DNA from: CAYLWN01 sp964387625
GTDB taxonomy: Bacteria > Patescibacteriota > Microgenomatia > UBA10105
Length of the DNA stretch: 12,278 bases
NCBI GenBank assembly: GCA_964387625.1
Contig: CAYLWN010000029.1
Coordinates: 1 to 12,278, forward strand
Direction of reading: 5' to 3'
The translations under genes were made by a program, and so were the position numbers. Each line of letters starts with the position of its first letter. The first letter of the stretch is position 1. This document shows positions 1 to 6,082 of this stretch, piece after piece. The notes beneath the pieces were generated by a model. It saw nothing but the letters and a program-made list of their open reading frames with translations, had not been told where the DNA came from and did no database searches.

Positions 1-441
1 CGTTATGATTGTCATCATGATAAAACACTAAGACACAGATCAAGCGGTACAGCAATTTTTAATGATCAAGGGGAAATTTTGATGATCAAAAGAAGTAGCA
101 CCAAAGATTTAGGAGCAGGAACTTGGGATGCTACATCTGCAGGGCATGTACAAAAGAACGAAACCTATGAGGCTGCTGCTAAGCGGGAATTATTTGAAGA
201 ACTAGGAATAAAAGGAAATTTAAAATTACATTCCAAATATTTGTTTGACGATTATAATGAGTCGGAAATTCAAGCATTATATACAGTTATCTACAACGGT
301 CCATTTAATATAAATCCGGAAGAAATTGAAACAGTTGAATTTGTTAGTAAGTCCAAATTGCCTAGAAAAATTCTTAATAAGGAAATTATTTTTTCACCTT
401 GGGCAGAAAGGAATTTACAAGAATTAGGATATTTGACTTAA
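1..441 (+). CDS. Nudix hydrolase, 5'-partial (YfcD/IDI-like subgroup)
   Basis: The reading frame is open from the first base, so the N-terminus lies outside the window. The TTG at 79 and the ATG at 82 sit inside the first beta strand of the fold and are not believable starts. Numbered from base 1, a complete Nudix box (Gx5Ex7REUxEExGU) runs from Gly48 to about residue 70, including RELFEELGI, so the metal-binding glutamates are present. The stretch before it (LRHRSSGTAIFNDQGEIL, then GTWDATSAGHV) resembles the YfcD and type 1 isopentenyl-diphosphate isomerase branch of Nudix proteins. The isomerase catalytic cysteine (family motif TNTxCSHP) is not seen: the matching place reads DATSAGHV. A pyrophosphohydrolase of unknown substrate is therefore more likely than an isomerase, although mvaD lies two genes downstream. 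The next gene starts 6 bp after the stop. Confidence 0.9.
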   Translation, partial: RYDCHHDKTLRHRSSGTAIFNDQGEILMIKRSSTKDLGAGTWDATSAGHVQKNETYEAAAKRELFEELGIKGNLKLHSKYLFDDYNESEIQALYTVIYNGPFNINPEEIETVEFVSKSKLPRKILNKEIIFSPWAERNLQELGYLT

Positions 442-447
442 AAAATT

Positions 448-1713
448 ATGGATAAAGGTAACGAATTATTTAAATATCAGGAAGGAACTTCAAAAACTAG
501 ACAAGAATTGGCAATAATGACAGCAAGAAGAATTATAAATCCAATATTAGGTTATGGTTTTTTAAACCAAAGTCAATCTACAATAAATTTATTAGCAGAA
601 ATTGGTGATATGCCATCAGGTTGGCAAAATATCAAATGGCAGGATGATTTTCGTAAAATGCAATCTGAAATTAACGAAAATACAGTTAACCTTGTCATTT
701 CAGGTAGAGGCCAAATTGATCAGAAAACTTACAATGCTATTTTATCATTGCGGAGAAATCATAATAAGAAATTTGGTGAATTTGCAAATTTAAAAGTATT
801 GGTCATTGCTGACAATTTTCCTGAAACCACTTTTTTTGGAGATGGAACACGATCTTATGTAATTGAAGAGACTCCTAAAGGATTTAATTTAATGGAATAT
901 AATTTAGCTTTTAACGAAAAAGGCGAAAGAGATTGGATCAAGAATAAGCCAATGCTATTCTATTATAAGAAGCCTAGTACGACAGAGCAAATCATGATGG
1001 CACGTCAATTAGCCAGATCTCGAAAAAAAAAGTTAACTGAACATAATTTATGGACTGAATTTCAAAATGGTCCAAGAAGTTATGATAATGTATTTAAACC
1101 GGCATTTCGTGACACCATAGGACAATATGTAGAATATATAAAAAGAGAAACAGGTTCGGTGTATGTTTTAGATGCATTCAGTGATCCTTCAATGATAAGA
1201 ATTTTGTCTAAGGAAAATAGATTAGATGGTGGAGTAGCAATTGGCTTGTTAGATACTAGATCTGAAGAGGAAAAAACTCAGGATCAAGCAGCAAATATTT
1301 TATATATTGCTAAAGCCGAAACAGGAGGTATTTTTGCAAATCAATCATGGAAAGAAGCAGAAGAATATAAAACTAAAATAATTCCCAAAGCAAAACAAGG
1401 GTTTGATTTGGTGGTTGCTCGACCTTACAGAGGATGGTCAGTAGGTGAAGAACCTCCTTATTTTGCAGGAAATAATATGTATCCTTCGTTCGGAATAGAA
1501 GTAAAAATTATGACAAAATTATGGGAGTTAGTCGGGAAAAACGGAGTTTTATTAGTACAACTTTATGAAGATGACATGGTAAATTTTCCAATGTTGAAAA
1601 AATATCAGCAAATGTTGTTTGATGCTGGTTTTTCTATTATGGATGTTAAAATTGATAGAGGTGTTATTAGAATAAATAAAACAGACTTGTCACCTAAAAA
1701 ATTACCGATTTAA
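448..1713 (+). CDS. Uncharacterised 421-residue protein, methyltransferase-like C-terminal half
   Basis: I do not recognise this protein. It has no signal peptide, membrane segment or cysteine cluster, so it is probably cytosolic. The C-terminal half reads like a worn class I Rossmann methyltransferase: a strand ending in an acidic loop (VYVLDAFSDPSMIRIL, where motif I would be), FDLVVARPYRG (where a motif IV strand would be), then WELVGKNGVLLVQLYED and a closing strand pair. The glycine-rich SAM loop (GxGxG) is missing, so cofactor binding is doubtful. The N-terminal 200 residues are mixed alpha/beta with another Rossmann-like strand (LKVLVIADNFPETTFFGDG). The gene sits 6 bp after the Nudix gene and 3 bp before mvaD, so the three are probably co-transcribed. 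No Shine-Dalgarno site precedes the ATG. The methyltransferase link is inference from strand layout only. Confidence 0.85.
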   Translation: MDKGNELFKYQEGTSKTRQELAIMTARRIINPILGYGFLNQSQSTINLLAEIGDMPSGWQNIKWQDDFRKMQSEINENTVNLVISGRGQIDQKTYNAILSLRRNHNKKFGEFANLKVLVIADNFPETTFFGDGTRSYVIEETPKGFNLMEYNLAFNEKGERDWIKNKPMLFYYKKPSTTEQIMMARQLARSRKKKLTEHNLWTEFQNGPRSYDNVFKPAFRDTIGQYVEYIKRETGSVYVLDAFSDPSMIRILSKENRLDGGVAIGLLDTRSEEEKTQDQAANILYIAKAETGGIFANQSWKEAEEYKTKIIPKAKQGFDLVVARPYRGWSVGEEPPYFAGNNMYPSFGIEVKIMTKLWELVGKNGVLLVQLYEDDMVNFPMLKKYQQMLFDAGFSIMDVKIDRGVIRINKTDLSPKKLPI

Positions 1714-1716
1714 TTT

Positions 1717-2694
1717 ATGAAATCAACCGCCATAGCTCCTTCCAATATTGCTTTCATCAAATTTTGGGGAAAAAAGAATGATGAGTTACGATTACCTGCA
1801 AATGGTAGTATTTCAATGAATTTAAGTAACCTTACTACAGTGACCACAGTTGAATTTGATAAATATCTCAAATCAGATCAAATACAAATAAACAATATCA
1901 AAGAAAATCAAGAAAGTTCCAGGTGTAGCACTCACTTGAGTAGAGTGCGAAAATTAGCCAACATTAATGTTTTTGCTAAAGTAATATCTAAAAATAATTT
2001 CCCAACTGCATCAGGACTGGCTTCTTCTGCTTCAGGATTTGCTGCATTAACCTTGGCCGCGTCAAACGCGGCTGGGCTTAAACTTTCTGAAAAAGAATTA
2101 TCCATACTAGCCCGTCAGGGCTCTGGATCAGCCTCAAGATCAATTCCCGACGGTTTTGTTGAATGGTTAGATAGTGAAACATCAGAAGAGTCGTACTCAA
2201 TTTCTTTGCATCTGCCGGAATTTTGGGATATTGCCGATGTAGTGGCAATAATTAGCACTGATAATAAAAAAGTGCCAACTTCCCAGGGTCATAAATATGC
2301 ATCATCAAGCATATTTTATCAAAGTAGAATAGCAAATATTAAAAATAAAATTATTTTGCTGAAAAAATATTTAAGGGAGAAAAATTTTATTGAGTTTGGG
2401 ACAATTTTAGAGCATGAAACATTAGAGATGCATGCTGTCATGATGACACAAACACCATCTTTAATTTATTGGGAACCGGCTACTTTAGAATTAATTAAAA
2501 TAGTTATGGATTGGCGAGACGCAGGTTTACAAGTTTTTTTTACGATTGATGCCGGACCTCAAGTACATTTGATTTGTGAAAAGAAAAATATTGCAGAGGT
2601 TGAAAAATTATTGCGTAAAATAAAAGAAGTAAAGCAGGTGATTATAAATTATCCTTCAAAAGGCGCTAGACTAACCAATAGTCATTTATTCTGA
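1717..2694 (+). CDS. mvaD: Diphosphomevalonate decarboxylase (GHMP kinase superfamily)
   Basis: The family enzyme uses ATP to convert mevalonate 5-diphosphate to isopentenyl diphosphate and CO2, the last step of the classical mevalonate pathway. The 325 residues match bacterial family length. Visible motifs are APSNIAFIKFWGKKND (residues 7-22, substrate lysine region), the GHMP phosphate loop SGLASSASG (99-107), GSGSASRSIPDGFVEW from 135 with Arg141 in the place of the conserved arginine, and TIDAGPQVHL with Asp278 in the place of the catalytic aspartate. The start is 3 bp after the preceding stop, with no ribosome binding site, which implies coupling. The phenylalanine in KFWGK replaces the tyrosine of the yeast enzyme. 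A phosphomevalonate decarboxylase of the alternative pathway has the same fold and cannot be excluded by eye. No other mevalonate gene is in the window. The TGA stop supports standard code. Confidence 0.92.
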   Translation: MKSTAIAPSNIAFIKFWGKKNDELRLPANGSISMNLSNLTTVTTVEFDKYLKSDQIQINNIKENQESSRCSTHLSRVRKLANINVFAKVISKNNFPTASGLASSASGFAALTLAASNAAGLKLSEKELSILARQGSGSASRSIPDGFVEWLDSETSEESYSISLHLPEFWDIADVVAIISTDNKKVPTSQGHKYASSSIFYQSRIANIKNKIILLKKYLREKNFIEFGTILEHETLEMHAVMMTQTPSLIYWEPATLELIKIVMDWRDAGLQVFFTIDAGPQVHLICEKKNIAEVEKLLRKIKEVKQVIINYPSKGARLTNSHLF

Positions 2695-2718
2695 TATTAT
2701 TACCTTATGTTTAAATAC

Positions 2719-2877
2719 CGTCATGCCGANNNNNNNNNNNNNNNNNNNNNNNNNNNNNNNNNNNNNNNNNNNNNNNNNNNNNNNNNNNNNNNNNNNNNNN
2801 NNNNNNNNNNNNNNNNNNNNNNNNNNNNNTTCGGCATCTAGTTAGAAATAGATCCTGAAAATAAATTCAGGATGACG
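2719..2877. repeat. Palindromic intergenic element A, interrupted by assembly gap
   Basis: The left end is CGTCATGCCGA (2719-2729) and the right end is TTCAGGATGACG (2866-2877). ATGCCGA before the gap is the reverse complement of TCGGCAT after it (2831-2837), so the gap lies in a hairpin loop. A second perfect hairpin, TCCTGAA (2853-2859) and TTCAGGA (2866-2872), closes the right end. Read on the opposite strand, its word order (TCCTGAA, TTCAGGATCT, ATTTCTAA, CTAGATGC) matches the element at 9291-9420. Confidence 0.8.
2730..2829. other. Assembly gap of exactly 100 N
   Basis: One hundred consecutive N, a size typical of a scaffolding placeholder rather than a measured distance. It falls inside a palindromic repeat, a common place for short-read assemblies to break. 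The adjacency of mvaD and the patatin gene therefore depends on the scaffolding being right. Confidence 0.97.
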
Positions 2878-2889
2878 ATTTTTTATTTT

Positions 2890-3765
2890 ATGCCACACAA
2901 AAAAATCGGATTAGCTCTGGGAGCAGGGGGTTCAAAAGGACTAGCTCATATTGGCATTATTGAGGCATTAGAACAAAACGGAATTAACATTGATTATATT
3001 GCAGGATCTTCAATAGGAGCTATGGTAGGTGGATTTTACGCAGCTAGGAAAAATATTGCAGAAGTTAAACAACTGGCATTAATAAATAATTGGCCGCAAA
3101 TTTTATCAATTTTTTTTGATCCATCATGGAAAAATGGATTGATAGGTGGTAATAAATTAAGCCAATTTTTAGAAAAGTATCTCGGAGATGTCAATTTTGA
3201 TGAATTGAAAATTCCTTTAAAAGTTGTATCAACCAATTTAACTGACGCTCAAGCCTTTGTTATAGATTCTGGAAACGTAGCTCAAGCAATTAGAACCAGC
3301 GTATCGTTGCCGATTCTTTTCAAACCTGTAAGTTATGAAAACAAATTATTGGCTGATGGTGGGATGTCGTTGCCGGTTCCGGTTGAAGTCGTCCGAAAAA
3401 TGGGTGCTGATATAGTAATCGCTGTAAATTTATACGAAGATTATTCAGGTATAAAACATGACGAACGTTTCAGTTTAGGCACGATTACCAATAGAACAGT
3501 GGATGTTTTATCTCATTATTTGGCACGCGAAAATGTAAAATCGGCAGATATTATCATCAATCCGCTGGTTGGTAAAATTGGTTTGTTTGATAATTTTATG
3601 ACGAAAAATGCTACACAACACGTGATTGATATCGGAGTAAAAGCAGGTATGGAAGCTATACCTAAAATAAAATCAATGATCGATAAAGAAGAAAATATTA
3701 TTAATCCATTTGTAAAACCATTTCAAAATCTGTGGCGCAATTTTAAAAAAATATTTTCAAATTAA
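2890..3765 (+). CDS. Patatin-like phospholipase, RssA-type
   Basis: A predicted serine acyl hydrolase acting on lipid acyl esters through a Ser-Asp dyad. Visible are the glycine-rich oxyanion stretch LALGAGGSKGLAHIG (residues 8-22), the nucleophile elbow GSSIG (39-43, Ser41) and the DGG motif (156-158, Asp156) followed by MSLPVPVEVV, all in the family order and spacing. The 291 residues fit the short bacterial RssA/YlbK-type proteins, and no signal peptide is seen, so it is probably cytosolic or peripheral to the membrane. I chose ATG 2890, which starts MPHKKIGLALG directly before the first strand. The upstream in-frame ATG 2872 is part of the GGATGAC end of the repeat. No Shine-Dalgarno site is present. 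The substrate is unknown. Confidence 0.9.
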   Translation: MPHKKIGLALGAGGSKGLAHIGIIEALEQNGINIDYIAGSSIGAMVGGFYAARKNIAEVKQLALINNWPQILSIFFDPSWKNGLIGGNKLSQFLEKYLGDVNFDELKIPLKVVSTNLTDAQAFVIDSGNVAQAIRTSVSLPILFKPVSYENKLLADGGMSLPVPVEVVRKMGADIVIAVNLYEDYSGIKHDERFSLGTITNRTVDVLSHYLARENVKSADIIINPLVGKIGLFDNFMTKNATQHVIDIGVKAGMEAIPKIKSMIDKEENIINPFVKPFQNLWRNFKKIFSN

Positions 3766-3766
3766 A

Positions 3767-3795
3767 TTGCATTTAAATAATTCAAAAGCTATACT
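3767..3795 (+). promoter_or_regulatory. Candidate sigma-70-type promoter for the DHH gene
   Basis: TTGCAT (3767-3772) and TATACT (3790-3795) are separated by exactly 17 bp, just after the patatin stop. Transcription would begin near 3802, almost at the ATG at 3804. The mRNA would then be leaderless or nearly so, which fits the absence of any Shine-Dalgarno site. The -35 matches only 3 of 6 consensus bases. Confidence 0.45.
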
Positions 3796-3803
3796 TACTC
3801 CAT

Positions 3804-4643
3804 ATGTTTACAATTGTTACCCATCATATTCCTGATTTGGACGCTGTTACCTCTGTTTGGTTAATCAAACGTTTTTTACCTAATTGGCAAGATGCAAATA
3901 TTGCTTTTGTTCCGGCAGGGGAAACTTTAAATAAGGAAATTGCTGATAGCGACAGCCATATTTTGCATGTAGATACAGGTTTTGGAATATTGGATCATCA
4001 TCAATCAGATGCCTATACCTGTGCTGCTAAAAAAACCTATGAATATTTGCAACAAAAAATTAATAGAGATGAGTCTTGGAAAGATGAAGCAATTGAAAGA
4101 ATGGTTGAGGTAGTAAATTTTTACGATCATTTCCGGGAAGTGACAATTGCCGATATTATGGCTGATTATCATGTTTTTGATTTGGTTAGTATTTTTGATG
4201 GAATAAAAAGCGCTTATACAGACGACAACGCAAAAATTATTAATTTCGGTTTAGAAATTTTAGATATGGTTTATAAAGTGATGCAAGAGCGTGTTTGGGC
4301 AGAAGAAGTTTTGGAAAGAGAAGGAACTGAATTTGTAAGCAATTGGGGTAAAGCCATTGCATTTGAAACAATTAACGATACGGTTTTAAAATTAGCTCAA
4401 AAAAAGGGTTATATTTTGGTTGTCAGAAAAGATCCTAAAAAAGGTTATATCAGAATTAAGGGGAATCCATTAAGTAAGGTAGATTTAACAGAAAAATTTA
4501 AAATTTTTCAAAAATCTGATCCTCACGCTACCTGGTATTTACATCCCAGTAAAAAATTATTATTAAACGGTTCAACCAGGAATCCGAATATGAAACCAAC
4601 AAAGCTGAAGCTCAACCAGATTATTAAAATTTTACAAAAATAA
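3804..4643 (+). CDS. DHH-superfamily phosphoesterase/exonuclease, MYG1-like layout
   Basis: The N-terminus has a metal site typical of DHH phosphoesterases: THHIPDLDA with His7, His8, Asp11 and Asp13, HVDTG with Asp57, the signature LDHHQSD with Asp64-His65-His66, and a later aspartate in NFYDHF (Asp108). The order 'H-x-x-D-x-D, VDTG, DHHQ' recalls the MYG1/UPF0160 branch, known as nucleases, more than the RecJ/NrnA branch with its DHDADG start. The C-terminal part (from about residue 190) is a separate segment with GYIRIKGNP and a closing ATWYLHPSKK...NGSTRNP block, which I cannot name. It may bind nucleic acid or nucleotide, as DHHA1 domains do. The 279-residue length is shorter than eukaryotic MYG1. 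It appears to have its own promoter and no ribosome binding site. Metal-dependent phosphodiester cleavage is a family inference and the substrate is unknown. Confidence 0.8.
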   Translation: MFTIVTHHIPDLDAVTSVWLIKRFLPNWQDANIAFVPAGETLNKEIADSDSHILHVDTGFGILDHHQSDAYTCAAKKTYEYLQQKINRDESWKDEAIERMVEVVNFYDHFREVTIADIMADYHVFDLVSIFDGIKSAYTDDNAKIINFGLEILDMVYKVMQERVWAEEVLEREGTEFVSNWGKAIAFETINDTVLKLAQKKGYILVVRKDPKKGYIRIKGNPLSKVDLTEKFKIFQKSDPHATWYLHPSKKLLLNGSTRNPNMKPTKLKLNQIIKILQK

Positions 4644-4669
4644 TAAAATTTATTTGTTTGCAGGAAAAT

Positions 4670-5152
4670 ATGAAAATAATTAATATGTCTATCGATAATC
4701 CGAAATCTTATAATCTGATTATCGGTCAATCACATTTTATAAAAACCGTTGAAGATATTCATGAAATGCTGGTTGGGAGTGTGCCTAATATCAAATTTGG
4801 TCTGGCTTTTGCTGAGGCGTCAGGATCAAGGTTGATAAGAACCAGTGGGACAAGTGATAAGATGATTGAATTAGCCTCTAAAAATGTAGAAAAATTAGGT
4901 TGCGGACATGTATTTATAATATTTTTGGAAAATGCGTTTCCGATCAATATTTTAAACGCATTAAAAAATATTCCAGAAGTAGTAAATATTTTTTGTGCAA
5001 CTGCCAATCCGTTGGAGGTAATTATCGGTAAGTCTGGTCAGGGAGCGGGAATTTTGGGTGTCATTGATGGCTCAAGTCCACAAGATATTGAGAAAAAGAC
5101 AGATGTAATTATTAGGAAAAACTTCTTAAGAAAAATAGGCTATAAACTTTAA
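4670..5152 (+). CDS. Adenosine-specific kinase family protein (DUF355, PF04008)
   Basis: The 160-residue product matches the DUF355 family almost throughout: LIIGQSHFIKTVEDIHEML (residues 16-34), VPNIKFGLAFAEASGSRLIR, HVFIIFLENAFPINILNALK, VVNIFCATANPLEVII and a closing GAGILGVIDGSSP plus LRKIGYKL. The family is best known from archaea, where a Pyrobaculum member was described as an adenosine-specific kinase; scattered bacteria carry it. I chose ATG 4670, which aligns with the family N-terminus and has AGGA 4 bp upstream, rather than the TTG at 4658. The gene ends at 5152, where a long palindrome begins. Functionally it may relate to ahcY and the PfkB kinase near 8.3-10.7 kb, since all handle adenosine. 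How well the kinase activity is established for bacterial members is uncertain. Confidence 0.9.
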   Translation: MKIINMSIDNPKSYNLIIGQSHFIKTVEDIHEMLVGSVPNIKFGLAFAEASGSRLIRTSGTSDKMIELASKNVEKLGCGHVFIIFLENAFPINILNALKNIPEVVNIFCATANPLEVIIGKSGQGAGILGVIDGSSPQDIEKKTDVIIRKNFLRKIGYKL

Positions 5153-5210
5153 GAGCCTGTTTGAAAAGTTTTTTTATGACCTTTTAAAAGAACTTTTTAT
5201 TACAGACTCT
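5152..5210. repeat. 59-bp imperfect palindrome with TA on both sides (MITE-like or terminator)
   Basis: AGAGCCTGT (5152-5160) pairs with ACAGACTCT (5202-5210) at 8 of 9 positions. Inner arms AAAAGTT (5164-5170) and AACTTTT (5191-5197) pair perfectly. TA flanks each side (5150-5151 and 5211-5212), and the left TA belongs to the stop codon of the DUF355 gene. The ends resemble terminal repeats of small insertion-sequence derivatives, but the long stem directly after a stop could also end transcription. Confidence 0.5.
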
Positions 5211-5213
5211 TAT

Positions 5214-5255
5214 GAAGCTGTTTTACCTTTTAATTCCAGTTTGGGAAACAGCTTC
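5214..5255. repeat. 10-bp perfect inverted repeat upstream of rpsU
   Basis: GAAGCTGTTT (5214-5223) is the exact reverse complement of AAACAGCTTC (5246-5255), with a 22-bp loop. The right arm lies in the -35 to spacer region of the rpsU promoter. No T-run follows on either strand, so it is a poor intrinsic terminator; an operator or a second mobile-element remnant are alternatives. Confidence 0.6.
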
Positions 5256-5262
5256 TAATTCG

Positions 5263-5271
5263 TGATATAAT
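5263..5271 (+). promoter_or_regulatory. Extended -10 promoter for rpsU
   Basis: TGATATAAT is a perfect TGn extended -10 with a consensus TATAAT (5266-5271). A weak -35 candidate, TTGGGA (5241-5246), is 19 bp upstream. Predicted start near 5278 gives a leader of about 60 nt that carries the GGGAGGTG ribosome binding site (5315-5322). Confidence 0.65.
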
Positions 5272-5337
5272 ACCCTTGAGTTTACCACATAATGATGGTT
5301 TAAATATAGTGTGTTGGGAGGTGTTTTTTCATTAATT

Positions 5338-5535
5338 ATGATTGTAGTAAAAGCCCAGCCTGGAGATACTTCAGACTCATTGATTCGTAAATTTTCCAAA
5401 AAGGTTTTGGCAGAAGGTATCTTGCAGGATCTTAAAAAAAGAGAATTTTATCAGAAGCCGGCTGAACTTAGAAAAGAAAAAGCCAAGCAAATTAAACGCC
5501 GGATTTATGCCCGCAAGCATAGTGTTAACAAGTAA
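5338..5535 (+). CDS. rpsU: 30S ribosomal protein S21
   Basis: A 65-residue basic protein with the S21 layout: a short N-terminal strand (MIVVKAQPGDTSDSLIRKF), the helix KKVLAEGILQDLKKREFYQKP containing the family hallmark RREFYxKP as KREFYQKP, then a lysine/arginine-rich C-terminal helix ending KRRIYARKHSVNK. It binds the small ribosomal subunit near the 16S rRNA 3' end. I chose ATG 5338, which matches the family N-terminus. The in-frame GTG at 5311 would add nine residues lying over the GGGAGGTG Shine-Dalgarno site. That site is about 15 bp from ATG 5338, longer than ideal. The gene has its own extended -10 promoter and is followed after 4 bp by the YqeY-domain gene, a widespread rpsU-yqeY pairing. 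Confidence 0.95.
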   Translation: MIVVKAQPGDTSDSLIRKFSKKVLAEGILQDLKKREFYQKPAELRKEKAKQIKRRIYARKHSVNK

Positions 5536-5539
5536 ATGT

Positions 5540-5992
5540 ATGCTGATTGATAAAATCCAACAGGATTTATTTACCGCTATGAAAGCCAGTGATAAGATGC
5601 GTATTCAAACGCTGAGATTTTTACTGGCTGCTATCAAACGTTACCAAACAGATACTTATCCTCCGGCAAGTACAGCAAAACTAACAGATGAGGATACAAT
5701 AAAAATTATCCGCAAACAAATCAAAGAACATCAGGAGTCGATAACAGCATTTACTCAGGGAAAGCGTCAAGATTTGGTTGACAAAGAGACACAGGAATTA
5801 AAAATTATTGAAGAATATGCTCCAAAGCAGATGGGTGAGATGCAAGTAGAGGAAATTGTAAAACAGGTTATGGAGAGCGGGATAAAAGACTTTGGGCATG
5901 CAATGAAAGCCGTAATGGGGAAATTAAAAGGTCAGGCAGATGGAAGTTTAGTTGCTAAAATTGTTAAAGAAAAACTTAACACTAGCGTTTAG
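5540..5992 (+). CDS. YqeY/GatB-domain protein
   Basis: A 150-residue YqeY-family protein, related to the tRNA-binding C-terminal domain of GatB, the amidotransferase subunit that makes Gln-tRNA or Asn-tRNA. Visible family features are IQQDLFTAMKASDKMRIQTL near the N-terminus, the central IIRKQIKEHQESITAFTQGKR, LKIIEEYAPKQM and the C-terminal helix pair with FGHAMKAVMGKLKGQADG...VAKIVKEKL. The cellular role of stand-alone YqeY proteins is not settled; a link to aminoacyl-tRNA quality is inferred from the domain. I chose ATG 5540, just after the rpsU stop, where family homology begins; ATG 5507 would add 11 residues overlapping the rpsU end. The last four codons (Thr-Ser-Val-stop) lie within a repeat beginning ACTAGCGTTTAG. 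Confidence 0.9.
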   Translation: MLIDKIQQDLFTAMKASDKMRIQTLRFLLAAIKRYQTDTYPPASTAKLTDEDTIKIIRKQIKEHQESITAFTQGKRQDLVDKETQELKIIEEYAPKQMGEMQVEEIVKQVMESGIKDFGHAMKAVMGKLKGQADGSLVAKIVKEKLNTSV

Positions 5993-6077
5993 CGATTAGT
6001 GAATTAGCGTTTAGTGTTTTTTAATCTTAAATTTATTTAAATTTTTCTATACGCTATACGCTAATCTCTATACGCTT
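5981..6077. repeat. Word-repeat palindrome (AGCGTTTAG family) between yqeY-like gene and ybeY
   Basis: The left arm (about 5984-6014) repeats the word AGCGTTTAG twice with variants between. The right arm (about 6047-6077) repeats CTATACGCT. The reverse complement of the right arm aligns to the left at roughly 25 of 30 positions, so RNA from here would form a long imperfect hairpin with an AT-only loop. It includes the last codons of the preceding gene and ends 6 bp before ybeY. Confidence 0.7.
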
Positions 6078-6082
6078 TTATT

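Noticed and set aside
79..84. TTG 79 or ATG 82 as the Nudix start
   Set aside because: The frame is open to base 1 and the upstream residues match the first strand of the Nudix fold, so the gene is cut by the window edge.
1..441. Type 1 isopentenyl-diphosphate isomerase
   Set aside because: The family cysteine motif is not present at the matching position (DATSAGHV), despite nearness to mvaD.
602..793. 63-codon + strand frame inside the 421-residue gene
   Set aside because: It is an out-of-frame shadow of the longer gene, with no ribosome binding site and no protein-like pattern.
1711..2694. Alternative genetic code (TGA read as glycine, as in some CPR groups)
   Set aside because: mvaD and dnaX end at TGA at the expected family lengths, and no conserved gene contains an in-frame TGA.
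5311..5337. GTG 5311 as the rpsU start
   Set aside because: It would translate the Shine-Dalgarno site, and the family N-terminus begins at ATG 5338.
5507..5539. ATG 5507 as the start of the YqeY protein
   Set aside because: It overlaps the rpsU end and adds 11 residues not seen in the family; ATG 5540 fits better.
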